64,000 nucleotides of DNA, taken from the NCBI GenBank assembly GCA_030681645.1, contig JAUXRX010000046.1, forward strand, positions 62,001-126,000, written 5' to 3'. Origin of the DNA: Archangium sp. (GTDB lineage Bacteria; Myxococcota; Myxococcia; Myxococcales; Myxococcaceae). A model generated the notes under the pieces. That model did not search any database. It saw only the letters and a program-made list of their open reading frames with translations, and was not told the DNA's origin. Both the position numbers and the translations under genes were made by a program. Shown here in pieces: positions 16,548 to 24,479 of this stretch. Each line of letters begins with the position of its first letter. Position 1 is the stretch's first letter.

Positions 16548-17414
16548 TCAGCGCAGCGGCCGAAAGCCACCCATGCCGACGGCCCAGCCCATCGAGTACC
16601 GGGCGTTGATCTCGCACCGAGGCTGAAACCGCGTCAGCCCCGACGAGTCACGCCACCGGAACGCATCGACCCCGAACGGACCGAAGTACCCGGCAGCGTG
16701 AAGAGCCGAGGCAGTGCGCCGACCCTCGCCGTTGAGAGCCTCGAGTTCCTGCGCAGTCAAACTCGCAGCCACGCGAGTCGACACCCACGCGCCGTTCGCA
16801 TCCACCACCTGCTCGGTGGGTTCGCCCCACCTGCACGAGCCGTCCTCATCGAGCCAACCATGCAACGCGCAATCGACCTCGCGCTGCACGAACGGCTCGA
16901 CCTGCAGACCATCGCCGTCGCGAAGTGACGCGTCGATCCAGGCCTGGTCGACGTCCGACACCTCACCGCCGCGGAGCTTCCTCCGGCCCCGGCCGGCGTA
17001 CCCGAGTGGACGCTTGAGTAGACACTCACCAACGAGCAACGCCGCGACCTGCGCCGCGTTGTCCGCGTACCCCGCGCCCGGCAGCGTCTGACCGAGCTCG
17101 TGACAGAAGCGGCGATGATTCACCCGGCGCAGCACCTCCATGCTCGGCGCCCGGGGAAGGCGGACTCCGGCACGCTCCATCTGGCTCAGCGCCCACCGCG
17201 TCGGACACCAGGCGCGGCCGATGAGCGACGGGTCGACGGACTGGTCACCCGGCCAGATGATCTGATCACCTGGGAGAATCAGCCCCGCCAGCTTCGGCAG
17301 GAACGCCTCGACCCGCGCCTTCAGCACCGCCGTCGGCGTGTGCGCTCCCGGATGAACGAGCTCGTCCTCGGCGTCGAGGTTGAGGACCCACGCGACGGGC
17401 TCAGCGCTCGCCAT
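16548..17414 (-). CDS. ATP-grasp-type protein
   Basis: The protein has 288 residues. The C-terminal half has the order expected of an ATP-grasp fold: a Gly/basic loop (GYAGRGRRK), VEPFVQREVDC, and a late FGVDAFRWRD followed by CEINARYSMG, whose E-x-N is the metal-binding pair. ATP-grasp enzymes join carboxylates to amines via acyl-phosphate. The start overlaps the end of the DUF455-type gene upstream by 14 bases, so the two are an operon and probably act on the same substrate, which is unknown. Confidence 0.65.
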   Translation of the reverse strand: MASAEPVAWVLNLDAEDELVHPGAHTPTAVLKARVEAFLPKLAGLILPGDQIIWPGDQSVDPSLIGRAWCPTRWALSQMERAGVRLPRAPSMEVLRRVNHRRFCHELGQTLPGAGYADNAAQVAALLVGECLLKRPLGYAGRGRRKLRGGEVSDVDQAWIDASLRDGDGLQVEPFVQREVDCALHGWLDEDGSCRWGEPTEQVVDANGAWVSTRVAASLTAQELEALNGEGRRTASALHAAGYFGPFGVDAFRWRDSSGLTRFQPRCEINARYSMGWAVGMGGFRPLR

Positions 17415-18219
17415 GACTGGTTCCCCAGGCAGCGAGCGCGTCGAGAAACGCCTCGGGGTAGCCCGCGCGCCGGCGCGCCTCGAGGTTGAGTGGCGTGCCG
17501 CGGGTCATCGACGGGGTGATGGGCTCCGGCAGGAAGGTGCGCCACGTCTCGAAGTCGAGCCCGCCGGTGAACGCGCGGAACCAGTGAATGGCGAACGACG
17601 CGTGAGCGATCTCCTCCTCGGTGATCTGCGCCTGGATCTCTGCTGCGCGCGGGTCACCCGCCGAGGCGAAGTACGCGGTGAAGCGCGCGCCGTGATCGAG
17701 GTTGCCGCCCTCGAAGCCGACACCGAGCCGCGCGACGAAGTGCTGCGGCGTGATCGACTCACCGGGAACGCGCTCCCAGAACCAGTCTTTGACGGGCATC
17801 GTGCCGAACGGATGACCGAGGGTGACGAGGTGCGCGCGGTAGAGCTGCAGGTGCCGCAGCTCATCGCGGCAGATGCCGAGGAGCCCGCGGCGGAACGGCT
17901 CGGGAGTGTCGGGAAAATTGAGCAGGGCCCACGCCATCAGCTCGGCGGCCTGGAGCTCGTGGTGCAGGAAGGTGTGCAGCACCTCGGCGCGCTTGGCGGG
18001 GTCCTTGAGCGCACCGGGGCGCGCGGCCTTCTTGCGCTCGGTGCGCTGCACCAGCTCGGGCGGCCGGCCGGGCGCGTTCAGCACCCAGCGCTGCGAGGGC
18101 GTCGCCCACGTCGAAGGAGGAGGCGGCGGCGCGAGCTTCGTCTCGAGGCTGGTGGAGCTGACGAAGTCCCACGCCCAGCGCTCGACGGTGCCTTCAGGAG
18201 GAGGGTGCTGCTCGGACAC
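17401..18219 (-). CDS. DUF455 family ferritin-like protein
   Basis: The protein has 272 residues. A four-helix ferritin-like arrangement is suggested by metal-ligand-type helices: HHELQAAELMAWAL, CRDELRHLQLYRAHL and EEEIAHASFAIHWF. The E...ExxH spacing is like di-iron carboxylate proteins of the DUF455/MiaE-like group. Such enzymes oxidise or hydroxylate a substrate with O2. It is followed at once by an ATP-grasp gene overlapping it by 14 bases. The pair looks like a small modification cassette. No regulator is visible. Confidence 0.75.
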   Translation of the reverse strand: MSEQHPPPEGTVERWAWDFVSSTSLETKLAPPPPPSTWATPSQRWVLNAPGRPPELVQRTERKKAARPGALKDPAKRAEVLHTFLHHELQAAELMAWALLNFPDTPEPFRRGLLGICRDELRHLQLYRAHLVTLGHPFGTMPVKDWFWERVPGESITPQHFVARLGVGFEGGNLDHGARFTAYFASAGDPRAAEIQAQITEEEIAHASFAIHWFRAFTGGLDFETWRTFLPEPITPSMTRGTPLNLEARRRAGYPEAFLDALAAWGTSHGER

Positions 18220-18312
18220 GCGAACCGTATATACTGCCGGCGAACTCTGGACGTGGCGCCCTTGCGCCTGACCTGACCGCGATTCTCCATCTCAAAGCTG
18301 ATCCGCGGGGCG

Positions 18313-18876
18313 TCAGTGCGGCCCGAAATTCAGGTCCAAAGGCTTCGGCATCTCTCCAGTGATCTCCACGCCACCGTCCTCGAGCCAGCGCACGCCCATG
18401 CTGTCGCAGTCGACCGCCCGCTCGACGCTGGGCGCGCCCCAGATACCCCCACGCTCGGTGATGTACACGGTGCCGTTGCAGCCGAGCAGACCGCTCTCAC
18501 GCAGGTGCGCTTCCAGCCGTCCGTCAGGAGACACGGCGACCGCGCGGTAATGACCGTCGAAGAAAGGCGACCACGCCCACACCGAGACGAAGCCGGCTGC
18601 AGCACCGAACCCCGTGAGCAACACCAGCACCACCGCGAGGCGCGTCTTCAGCCGCCGGGTGATGGCGGACCAGAGCAACGCCATCGCGGGGAAGAGCGGA
18701 ATGGCGATGGCCGCGGCGGCCTGCAGGTGCTCACCCCGAGGCGTCAGGCGCAGGGCGGAGGCCTTCTCGTCGAGGTACTGCCAGCTCATCGCGCGGATGA
18801 AGCACAACGCCATCAACACGCCGGCGACGATGGCCGGACTCCACAACCCGCGCGGCTGGCTCTGCGGTTGGCTCAA
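18313..18876 (-). CDS. Hypothetical membrane protein
   Basis: The protein has 187 residues with three hydrophobic segments (around 15-30, 50-68, 80-102) and a C-terminal domain of about 80 residues (SPDGRLEAHLRESGLLGCNG). The C-terminal domain has two Cys (CNGTVYI, CDSMGV), so it is probably outside the cytoplasm. No family was recognised. It is transcribed away from the small secreted gene at 18944. Confidence 0.55.
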   Translation of the reverse strand: MSQPQSQPRGLWSPAIVAGVLMALCFIRAMSWQYLDEKASALRLTPRGEHLQAAAAIAIPLFPAMALLWSAITRRLKTRLAVVLVLLTGFGAAAGFVSVWAWSPFFDGHYRAVAVSPDGRLEAHLRESGLLGCNGTVYITERGGIWGAPSVERAVDCDSMGVRWLEDGGVEITGEMPKPLDLNFGPH

Positions 18877-18943
18877 GCGTCGTCAGCGTAGCCGCATGCG
18901 AGTACACTCCGTCGCGCGTCGGCCGCGGGCGTTGGAGATTCTG

Positions 18944-19291
18944 ATGACCAGACGGCTCGTCGTGCTGACCACGCTCACCGCGCTCGCGTTGCTCTTCTCA
19001 CCTCGAGACGTTTCCGCGTCACCGCCCGCGCCGTGTCCACCGCCACTCGAAGAGGCGCTGGCCCTGTTTCCGACCTTCGCCACCTTCAACGGCGAGTCGG
19101 TGACGCGCTCGCCCACCACCGGCCGCTTCGAGACCGACGCAGGCTTCGCGTTCGATCACGAGCTCGTCGATCTCCGCGCAGTGGGCACCTCTGCCCCAGT
19201 TGGCTGCAGCCAGACCGCGAGCGCGGTGGAGCTGGACCTCACCGACCCGTTCACCGGCGTCGTGCAGACCGTCACGCTGGAGGCCCTGTGA
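18944..19291 (+). CDS. Small secreted protein
   Basis: The protein has 115 residues from the ATG at 18944, which is preceded by GGAG with a 6-base gap. The N-terminus (TRRLVVLTTLTALALLFSPRDVSA) is a typical signal peptide. The mature part has two Cys and no recognised domain. Its stop overlaps the start of the next lipoprotein gene (GTGA), so the two are co-expressed. Confidence 0.6.
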   Translation: MTRRLVVLTTLTALALLFSPRDVSASPPAPCPPPLEEALALFPTFATFNGESVTRSPTTGRFETDAGFAFDHELVDLRAVGTSAPVGCSQTASAVELDLTDPFTGVVQTVTLEAL

Positions 19292-19551
19292 GGTGGCTCT
19301 GGCTGGTCGCGCTCCTTCCCGCGTGCAGCAACGCGTTCCTGGCCTGTGGCCGCGGCGGTGGTGGTGGGCCCTGCTGCGGAGCGGGACCGGGCGTGGCGCG
19401 AAACACCTCGTACGAGGGTGCGTTGCGCGCGGCCGACGGCGGAACGCAGACGCGGCTCAAGGTGATGGTGACGGCGAACGGCGCGGCCAGGCTCACCTTC
19501 ACGCGCGATGGGCAGGAGATCGTGAAGGTCTTCGAGGCGCACCAGCGTTGA
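19288..19551 (+). CDS. Small lipoprotein
   Basis: The protein has 87 residues from a GTG at 19288 that overlaps the preceding stop. A lipobox LLPAC and a second Cys follow the signal segment, then a Gly-rich stretch, and a short domain (YEGALRAADGGTQTRLKVMV) of beta character. It converges on the kinase gene with adjacent stops (19551/19552). Function is unknown. Confidence 0.55.
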   Translation: MRWLWLVALLPACSNAFLACGRGGGGGPCCGAGPGVARNTSYEGALRAADGGTQTRLKVMVTANGAARLTFTRDGQEIVKVFEAHQR

Positions 19552-20832
19552 TCACTTCGCGGGCGTGACGCGCACGGTGTAGTCGAAGCGCCAGTTGTTG
19601 CAGTCCCAGACCAGCAGCGTGGTCTCCCCGGCCGACGCGCCGACGACGAGGAGTTCGCCATCGCCCAGCGTCTTCACGTCAGCGATGTGGGGGTCGCCCA
19701 CGGCGACGCGGGCGAGGCACTTCGTCTCGAGCGTGTGCATCTTGCCCACGGCGAGCTCGATGATGGACGGTGCCTCGAGCTGGGTGCGGGGAGCCGCCTT
19801 CCAGCCCACGCCACCCGCGAGCAGGAGCACCGCCGTGCCCACGGCCAAGGGCCAGCGCTTCGGCTTCCGCGTCAGCGCCGTCAACAGCGCTTCCAGCGAA
19901 TCGAAGCGAGCCGAGGGATCCTCCGACAGCCCCCGCAGCAACGCCCCGCGTTCGAGGGAGCTCAGCTCCCGCCCGAGCGCCGGCACCCCGCGCATCGCCT
20001 CCCGCAGCGCCTCGCGGCTGGCGCCGTAGAAGGGCTTCTTGCCGGTGAGTGCCTCGACCCACACCACGCAGAACGCGAACTGATCACTCCGCTCGTCCGC
20101 CGTGCGGCCGTCGAGCTGCTCGGGCGACATCCACGCGGGCGTGCCGACGAGCGCGCCGTGCTGCGTGGCCAGCAGGCTCGACGACACCGGCCCTGTGCCG
20201 CTCGGAAGCGGACGCGAGAGCCCGAAGTCCGTCACCCGCACCCGCCCGTCGGCGCCCACCAGCAGGTTGCGCGGCTTGAAGTCGCGATGCACCACGCCCG
20301 CCTGGTGCGCCGCGGCCAGTCCCCGGCCCGCATCGAGCAACACCTGCCGGCGCGCCGCGAGCGAAGTGCCCGGCAGCCAGGCGTCGAGCGTCTTCCCTTC
20401 GATGAGCTCCATCGCGATGAAGCGTCCGCCGGTCCAGTCGCCCAGCTCGTACACGGTCACCACGTGCGGGTGATTGAGGCGCGCCATCGCCTGCGCCTCG
20501 CGATCGAGCCGCGCGCGGGAGAGCTCGTCGCCCGCGGTGTGCAGCAGCTTGATGGCCACGCGCCGATGCAGCGACGCGTCACGCGCCGAGAACACCGCGC
20601 CCATCGCGCCCGAGCCGAGCAGCGCGTCGACCTCGTATCGTCCCACGCGCGCGCCCGCGGTCACGGTGGGCGGAGCCAGCGGCTCTTCACTCGCTGCCTC
20701 GGCCACCGCGTGCCGGCACGACGCGCAGGTGTCGAGGTGCGACGAGAGCTGCGAGCCCGCCGTGTCGTCGAGCGCGCCCCGGGCGAAGCGCACCAGCTCG
20801 TTTTCGTCAGGGCAGGCGACCGCCGGGGTCAT
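19552..20832 (-). CDS. Transmembrane Ser/Thr kinase with extracytoplasmic pil_N-like domain
   Basis: The protein has 426 residues. Residues 1-45 are an anti-sigma-like zinc finger (CPDENEL, HLDTCASC). Residues about 65-320 are a Hanks-type kinase (GSGAMGAV 73-80, Lys95 in AIKLL, HRDFKPRN 182-189, DFG 202-204, APE-like SPE 236-238). A single TM lies at about 327-343. Outside is a 70-residue domain (VAVGDPHIADVKTLG) like the N-terminal domain of pilus/secretin proteins. The same domain occurs twice in the adjacent secreted protein. Operon with a sigma factor upstream. The kinase probably senses envelope state. Confidence 0.85.
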   Translation of the reverse strand: MTPAVACPDENELVRFARGALDDTAGSQLSSHLDTCASCRHAVAEAASEEPLAPPTVTAGARVGRYEVDALLGSGAMGAVFSARDASLHRRVAIKLLHTAGDELSRARLDREAQAMARLNHPHVVTVYELGDWTGGRFIAMELIEGKTLDAWLPGTSLAARRQVLLDAGRGLAAAHQAGVVHRDFKPRNLLVGADGRVRVTDFGLSRPLPSGTGPVSSSLLATQHGALVGTPAWMSPEQLDGRTADERSDQFAFCVVWVEALTGKKPFYGASREALREAMRGVPALGRELSSLERGALLRGLSEDPSARFDSLEALLTALTRKPKRWPLAVGTAVLLLAGGVGWKAAPRTQLEAPSIIELAVGKMHTLETKCLARVAVGDPHIADVKTLGDGELLVVGASAGETTLLVWDCNNWRFDYTVRVTPAK

Positions 20833-20841
20833 CGAGGCCTT

Positions 20842-21378
20842 CTACTTCACTACCGTCACCAGCCACTGCTCGCGATGCCCGTCGGCAAACCAGAGCAGCA
20901 CGTTCGTCTTTCCCGGCGCGAGGGCCGCGATGGTGAGGGTCGCGTCGGTGGTGCGGAGGTCGGCGATGGCTGGGTCTCCGATGGCGATGCGCTGCAGGTT
21001 GATCGTCGAGCGCGTGGTCTGCTCACCCACCTTGAGCGTCGCGGAGAATGACGGCACCGGCGTGGTCTCCATCGGCAGGGGAGGCGGGGGGGCGGCAGCA
21101 CTCCCGGGACCGCTCACGGTCACCTCGAAGGTCTCCGGCGTGCTCGCGCCCGCCTTCCATACGAGCAACCGGGTGCGCCCGGCCGACACGCCGATGACGA
21201 TGAGCTCGCTGTTCCCCAGGGCCTGCACGTCGGCGACCGACGGGTCTCCCAGCGCGACGCGCTGAATGCCCAGCAGCCTGAGCGTCTTCTGCGCGCCGAC
21301 GGCGAGGTGAAGGGGGTTCTGAGCGAAGGCGGTGGTGGCGAGGACGGCGAGGAGCGCAGCGATTCTCTGGAGTTGCAT
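20842..21378 (-). CDS. Secreted protein with two pil_N-like domains
   Basis: The protein has 178 residues from the ATG at 21378, preceded by AAAGGGA. A signal peptide (LAALLAVLATTAFAQ) is followed by two related domains, each with (V/I)A(L/I)GDPxxADL/V and a terminal LL(V/W)W strand. They match the T2SS/T3SS pil_N type that precedes secretins. A Pro-rich linker joins them (PPPPLPMETTPVP). The neighbouring kinase carries a third copy outside the membrane. The stop is 9 bases from the kinase start. A sensing or partner role for the kinase is inferred. Confidence 0.75.
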   Translation of the reverse strand: MQLQRIAALLAVLATTAFAQNPLHLAVGAQKTLRLLGIQRVALGDPSVADVQALGNSELIVIGVSAGRTRLLVWKAGASTPETFEVTVSGPGSAAAPPPPLPMETTPVPSFSATLKVGEQTTRSTINLQRIAIGDPAIADLRTTDATLTIAALAPGKTNVLLWFADGHREQWLVTVVK

Positions 21379-21437
21379 GGTGATGTTCCCTTTCTGAAAG
21401 GAAGACACCTCTGCCTGCATTTCCTTGCGAGGCCGCT

Positions 21438-22079
21438 TCAGGAGAGCAGGCCGGACAGGCTCATCGTCAGCTCGCTGTCGGCGACGCGCATGAGCGATTC
21501 CAGCTCGGAGCCCTCGAGCGAGAGCCTGCGCCCCAGCGCACTGCGCGTGTCTTCGAGCAGCCGTTCCCGGATCCGCCCCAGCCACCGCGAGACGTTCGAG
21601 GCGTCGCGCTGGAACATGGTGCCGATGCTGGCGAGGCTGAGGCCGTCGAGGGTGTGCAGCCGCAGCACCGTGCGCTCCTTCGGGTCGAGCCCACGCAGCG
21701 CCTCGGCGAAGGCTTCGCGAAAGTGCGCGCGGTACTGCAGTCGCAGCAGCGTGAGCTCGGCGGTGGGCTCGCCGAGCGCTGACTCCGGCACGGTGGACAC
21801 GGCCTCTTCCAGGGCGCCGCTGCGCCGGGCGTTGCTCGAGACGCGTACCGCGACGGCGCGCAGCCACGCTGACAGCGGGCCGGTGCCGTCGTAGAGGCTC
21901 AGCTTCGGTGGGGTCCCCACGAGCAGCCGCTCGCGCAGCAGTTGTTGCACCTCGTCGGCGGGCAGGTGCTGGGCCGCCGCCACGCGCGCACCCTCGGTGG
22001 TGATGCGGCGGTCGACCTCGGCCAAGGCGGTCGCGTCACCTGCCAGCGCCCGGCAGGCCAGCTCGAGGTCTTCGTTCAT
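21438..22079 (-). CDS. Sigma-70 family (ECF-like) sigma factor
   Basis: The protein has 213 residues from the ATG at 22079, chosen because an upstream ATG (22097) adds only six residues. A sigma-70 region-2-like segment covers about 60-95 (LSAWLRAVAVRVSSNARR), and a region-4 HTH lies at about 140-185 (RTVLRLHTLDGLSLASIGTMF). This is the layout of small ECF-type sigma factors. It is the first gene of a trio with the two-domain secreted protein and a Ser/Thr kinase. It may direct expression of that envelope-linked system. The start is 33 bases from the divergent membrane gene. Confidence 0.75.
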   Translation of the reverse strand: MNEDLELACRALAGDATALAEVDRRITTEGARVAAAQHLPADEVQQLLRERLLVGTPPKLSLYDGTGPLSAWLRAVAVRVSSNARRSGALEEAVSTVPESALGEPTAELTLLRLQYRAHFREAFAEALRGLDPKERTVLRLHTLDGLSLASIGTMFQRDASNVSRWLGRIRERLLEDTRSALGRRLSLEGSELESLMRVADSELTMSLSGLLS

Positions 22080-22111
22080 CGCGCTCAAGGCTCGCACAGG
22101 AATGCGCCAGA

Positions 22112-22672
22112 ATGCGGCTCATGAGCGGCGTTCAGAAGCTGACCCTCGCAGACCTGACCCAGGCCGAGCGCGACGAGGTGGAGCAGGTGTTGAAGACCGA
22201 CGGCTTCGTCTCCGACGAGGGCGACACCATGGCGTGGTACCTGCTGCTCTTCCTGGCGGGGATGCTCGCCGTCGGCGCGGGCATCACCTTCATGGGTGAG
22301 TGGGGCGAGACCTTCTCGCTCCTCGCGGAGGAGCCCTCGTTGGCGCCGATGGTGCTGGTGAACGCCCCGCACATCCCCGGGTTCTTCGCCGGCCTGGGGC
22401 TGATGGCGTACTGCGCGGTGCACTTTCTCCAGGTGCACAAGCGCCACGGGTGGCTGGCGCCTTCCTTCGGGGTGGTGCGGCTGCGCGGGAAGAAGGTGCG
22501 GCTGCTGCGCTACCAGGACCTCGCCTCGTGCGAGCGCGAGCAGTTCGGCAACCGCGGGCGGCGCTTCAGCGTGCTCACCATGAAGGCGAAGGACGGCACG
22601 AAGCTGGTCAGCTACGCCACCCGGCTGTTCGACGGCATCCAGGCGCGCGCGCCGAAGGCGGGCGGGGTATGA
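22112..22672 (+). CDS. Hypothetical membrane protein with PH-like cytoplasmic part
   Basis: The protein has 186 residues (an internal ATG at 22121 is possible). An N-terminal soluble stretch is followed by two hydrophobic segments at about 42-60 and 90-106. The C-terminal 75 residues are basic with beta-strand alternation (FGVVRLRGKKVRLLRYQDL), which looks like a small PH-like domain, though this is only an impression. Function is unknown. It diverges from the sigma-factor gene. Confidence 0.5.
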   Translation: MRLMSGVQKLTLADLTQAERDEVEQVLKTDGFVSDEGDTMAWYLLLFLAGMLAVGAGITFMGEWGETFSLLAEEPSLAPMVLVNAPHIPGFFAGLGLMAYCAVHFLQVHKRHGWLAPSFGVVRLRGKKVRLLRYQDLASCEREQFGNRGRRFSVLTMKAKDGTKLVSYATRLFDGIQARAPKAGGV

Positions 22673-22678
22673 AGAGCG

Positions 22679-22867
22679 ATGACGAAGAAAGCAGAAGCGA
22701 AGAAACCCGCTGAGACGAAGGTGGCCGAGGTCGCGAAGGCTGAAGGCGCGAAGAAGCCGAAGGTGCACGTGACCAAGCCCTCGAGCAACCCCTTCACCGC
22801 GCAGAACCCGGGCCGCGTCGGTCGCTCGGCGAATGGTGGCACGCCCGGCTCGCGCCGCGGCAGCTGA
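22679..22867 (+). CDS. Small Lys/Ala-rich basic protein
   Basis: The protein has 62 residues. The first half is a Lys/Ala/Glu repeat (KKAEAKKPAETKVAEVAKAE), the second half Ser/Gly/Arg-rich with NPFTAQNPGR. It begins 6 bases after the preceding gene, so they are one operon. Such proteins bind nucleic acid or ribosomal surfaces in other bacteria, but this is inference from composition alone. Confidence 0.5.
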   Translation: MTKKAEAKKPAETKVAEVAKAEGAKKPKVHVTKPSSNPFTAQNPGRVGRSANGGTPGSRRGS

Positions 22868-22879
22868 CCCCGGATTGGG

Positions 22880-22950
22880 CCCCTCACCCCGGCCCTCCTT
22901 CCCCTCGAGGCGCGAGTTCGCCGTTCCCCGCTGCGCAGGGAGAGGGAGAC
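22880..22950 (+). repeat. BIME-like dispersed repeat, copy 1
   Basis: This 71-base element, with a CCCCTCGAGGCGCGAGTTCG core and a GGGAGAGGGAGAC end, is repeated in reverse complement at 24363-24430. The two copies flank the gene at 22951-24330 as inverted repeats. The element resembles the short palindromic repeats (CCCTCACCCCGGCCCTC type) dispersed in many high-GC genomes. Confidence 0.75.
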
Positions 22951-24330
22951 TTATTGCTTCACCATCGCGTGCAGCAGCTTGAGCTGGATGTTGATCTTCA
23001 GCGAGTCACACCGCTGATGAACGACCTCCGACAGGTTGTTGAACAAGAGCGAGCTGTTCTCCTGCGTGTAGAACCCGCTGATCGCGCTGATCAGGCTGAG
23101 CATGTCCGAGCAGAGGCTCAGGTAGTGCAGGTTCTCCGCCCGCTGCTCGAGGGGCACGCCCAGCACGTCCTTGTTCGACTGCAGCATGCTCACCAGGCTC
23201 ACCAACGAGTTGAGCTCGTGGAACTGCTTGCGGTACGCGAACACGTCGAGGCCCAGCAGCGCGAGGAACGCCAGCCCGATGTTCACCAGGATGGAGAAGA
23301 ACGCGTCGACGCCCTGGAACAGCTCGCTCGCCTCGCCTGAGCTCAGGCGGAAGCTGCCCTCGGAGATGGTGCGCGGGTGCGCTTCGATCACGTTCGCCGC
23401 CTGGGTGAGCAGCCGCGGGGTCAGGCCCTGGCGCGCCACCAGGAAGGTCGACACCGAGTACGTGTCCACCGGCGCCGGGGGAATCGCGGGGTCCGCCCGC
23501 ACGTGCCCCCGCGGCAGCGTGTACGGGGTGAGGTAGTCGAAGCGGCTCGCCCGGGCGCCCAGGGCCGGGCTCTCGAAGCGGAAGCCCTGCTTCACCAGGC
23601 GCTCCGCGCCCAGCAGCCCCTTCTCGTCGCCCAGGTCCTTCACCACGAAGACCGCGTCGACGTCGTCGGGCACCACGTAGTGCTCGTTGGCGGTGACCTC
23701 CTTCCACGCGTGCACGTAGCTGACCGTCACGCCCCACGCGCCGAAGAAGCCCTGCGCGACCGAGTGGCTGCCTTCGCCTTCCACCGAGGTGAGCACCTTC
23801 TTCACCTGCGAGGGGCCCGCGACGCGCTCGCGCACGAAGTACAGCACCAGCTCGCGCGTGGGCGTCTCGAGGCGCAGCAGCCGCGAGGGAATGGACACGC
23901 CCCCCTGGATGAAGCCCAGGTCGACCTCGCCCTTCTCCAGCAGCCCGGCCGCCTCGCGCGAGCCGGGCACGTCGACGATCTTCACGTTCACCCGCGTGTC
24001 CGCCGCGAGGTTCTCGCGAATCAACATCGCGTCGCGGTCCGGCAGCGCGAGCGAGAGCGTCGAGACGTTGAAGAACTGCCAGTAGAGGAAGGTGAGCAGC
24101 CCCACCAGCGCCGCGCCCAGGAACATCACCGGCAGCCGATGCGGGCTCCACGGGCGCTTCTGCTCGGCGGCGATGCGCTCGGCCTTCTCGGCGGCGCCGG
24201 TCACCATGCGCGTGGCGCGCTGCAGGCCTTCGTGCGTGGGGAGCTCCGTCGACACCCGCTCGGCGAGCACCTGCGCCTGCTTGATGACGGGTTTGATCAA
24301 CAGCCGCACGGGCGTCACGTCTGACGACAT
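22951..24330 (-). CDS. Membrane-anchored TAXI-like solute-binding protein
   Basis: The protein has 459 residues. An N-terminal cytoplasmic part ends at a TM segment (about 67-87). The following 240 residues match the TAXI-type TRAP solute-binding fold (ANxxxxTRVNVKI, GEVDLGFIQGGVS, TYSVSTFLVAR). A second TM at about 343-363 leads to a cytoplasmic helical tail of about 100 residues. Usual TAXI proteins are free periplasmic proteins, so this one is probably a sensor anchored at both ends. It is monocistronic and flanked by inverted repeats. Confidence 0.7.
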   Translation of the reverse strand: MSSDVTPVRLLIKPVIKQAQVLAERVSTELPTHEGLQRATRMVTGAAEKAERIAAEQKRPWSPHRLPVMFLGAALVGLLTFLYWQFFNVSTLSLALPDRDAMLIRENLAADTRVNVKIVDVPGSREAAGLLEKGEVDLGFIQGGVSIPSRLLRLETPTRELVLYFVRERVAGPSQVKKVLTSVEGEGSHSVAQGFFGAWGVTVSYVHAWKEVTANEHYVVPDDVDAVFVVKDLGDEKGLLGAERLVKQGFRFESPALGARASRFDYLTPYTLPRGHVRADPAIPPAPVDTYSVSTFLVARQGLTPRLLTQAANVIEAHPRTISEGSFRLSSGEASELFQGVDAFFSILVNIGLAFLALLGLDVFAYRKQFHELNSLVSLVSMLQSNKDVLGVPLEQRAENLHYLSLCSDMLSLISAISGFYTQENSSLLFNNLSEVVHQRCDSLKINIQLKLLHAMVKQ

Positions 24331-24362
24331 GCGCGGAACCTACTCGTTGCTTCGAGACAAGT

Positions 24363-24430
24363 GTCTCCCTCTCCCCGAGGGGGAAGGCGAACTCGCGCCT
24401 CGAGGGGAACAGAGGGTTGGGGAAGGGCGA
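24363..24430 (-). repeat. BIME-like dispersed repeat, copy 2
   Basis: This is the inverted copy of the element at 22880-22950, beginning GTCTCCCTCTCCCCGAGG on the plus strand. It lies between the TAXI-like gene and the FAD oxidoreductase gene. It may form a hairpin that protects or terminates transcripts. Confidence 0.75.
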
Positions 24431-24479
24431 GAAAGCTCGAGGACTGCTGCCGAGAGCGTGGCAGCCTCCGTGGCCAACC

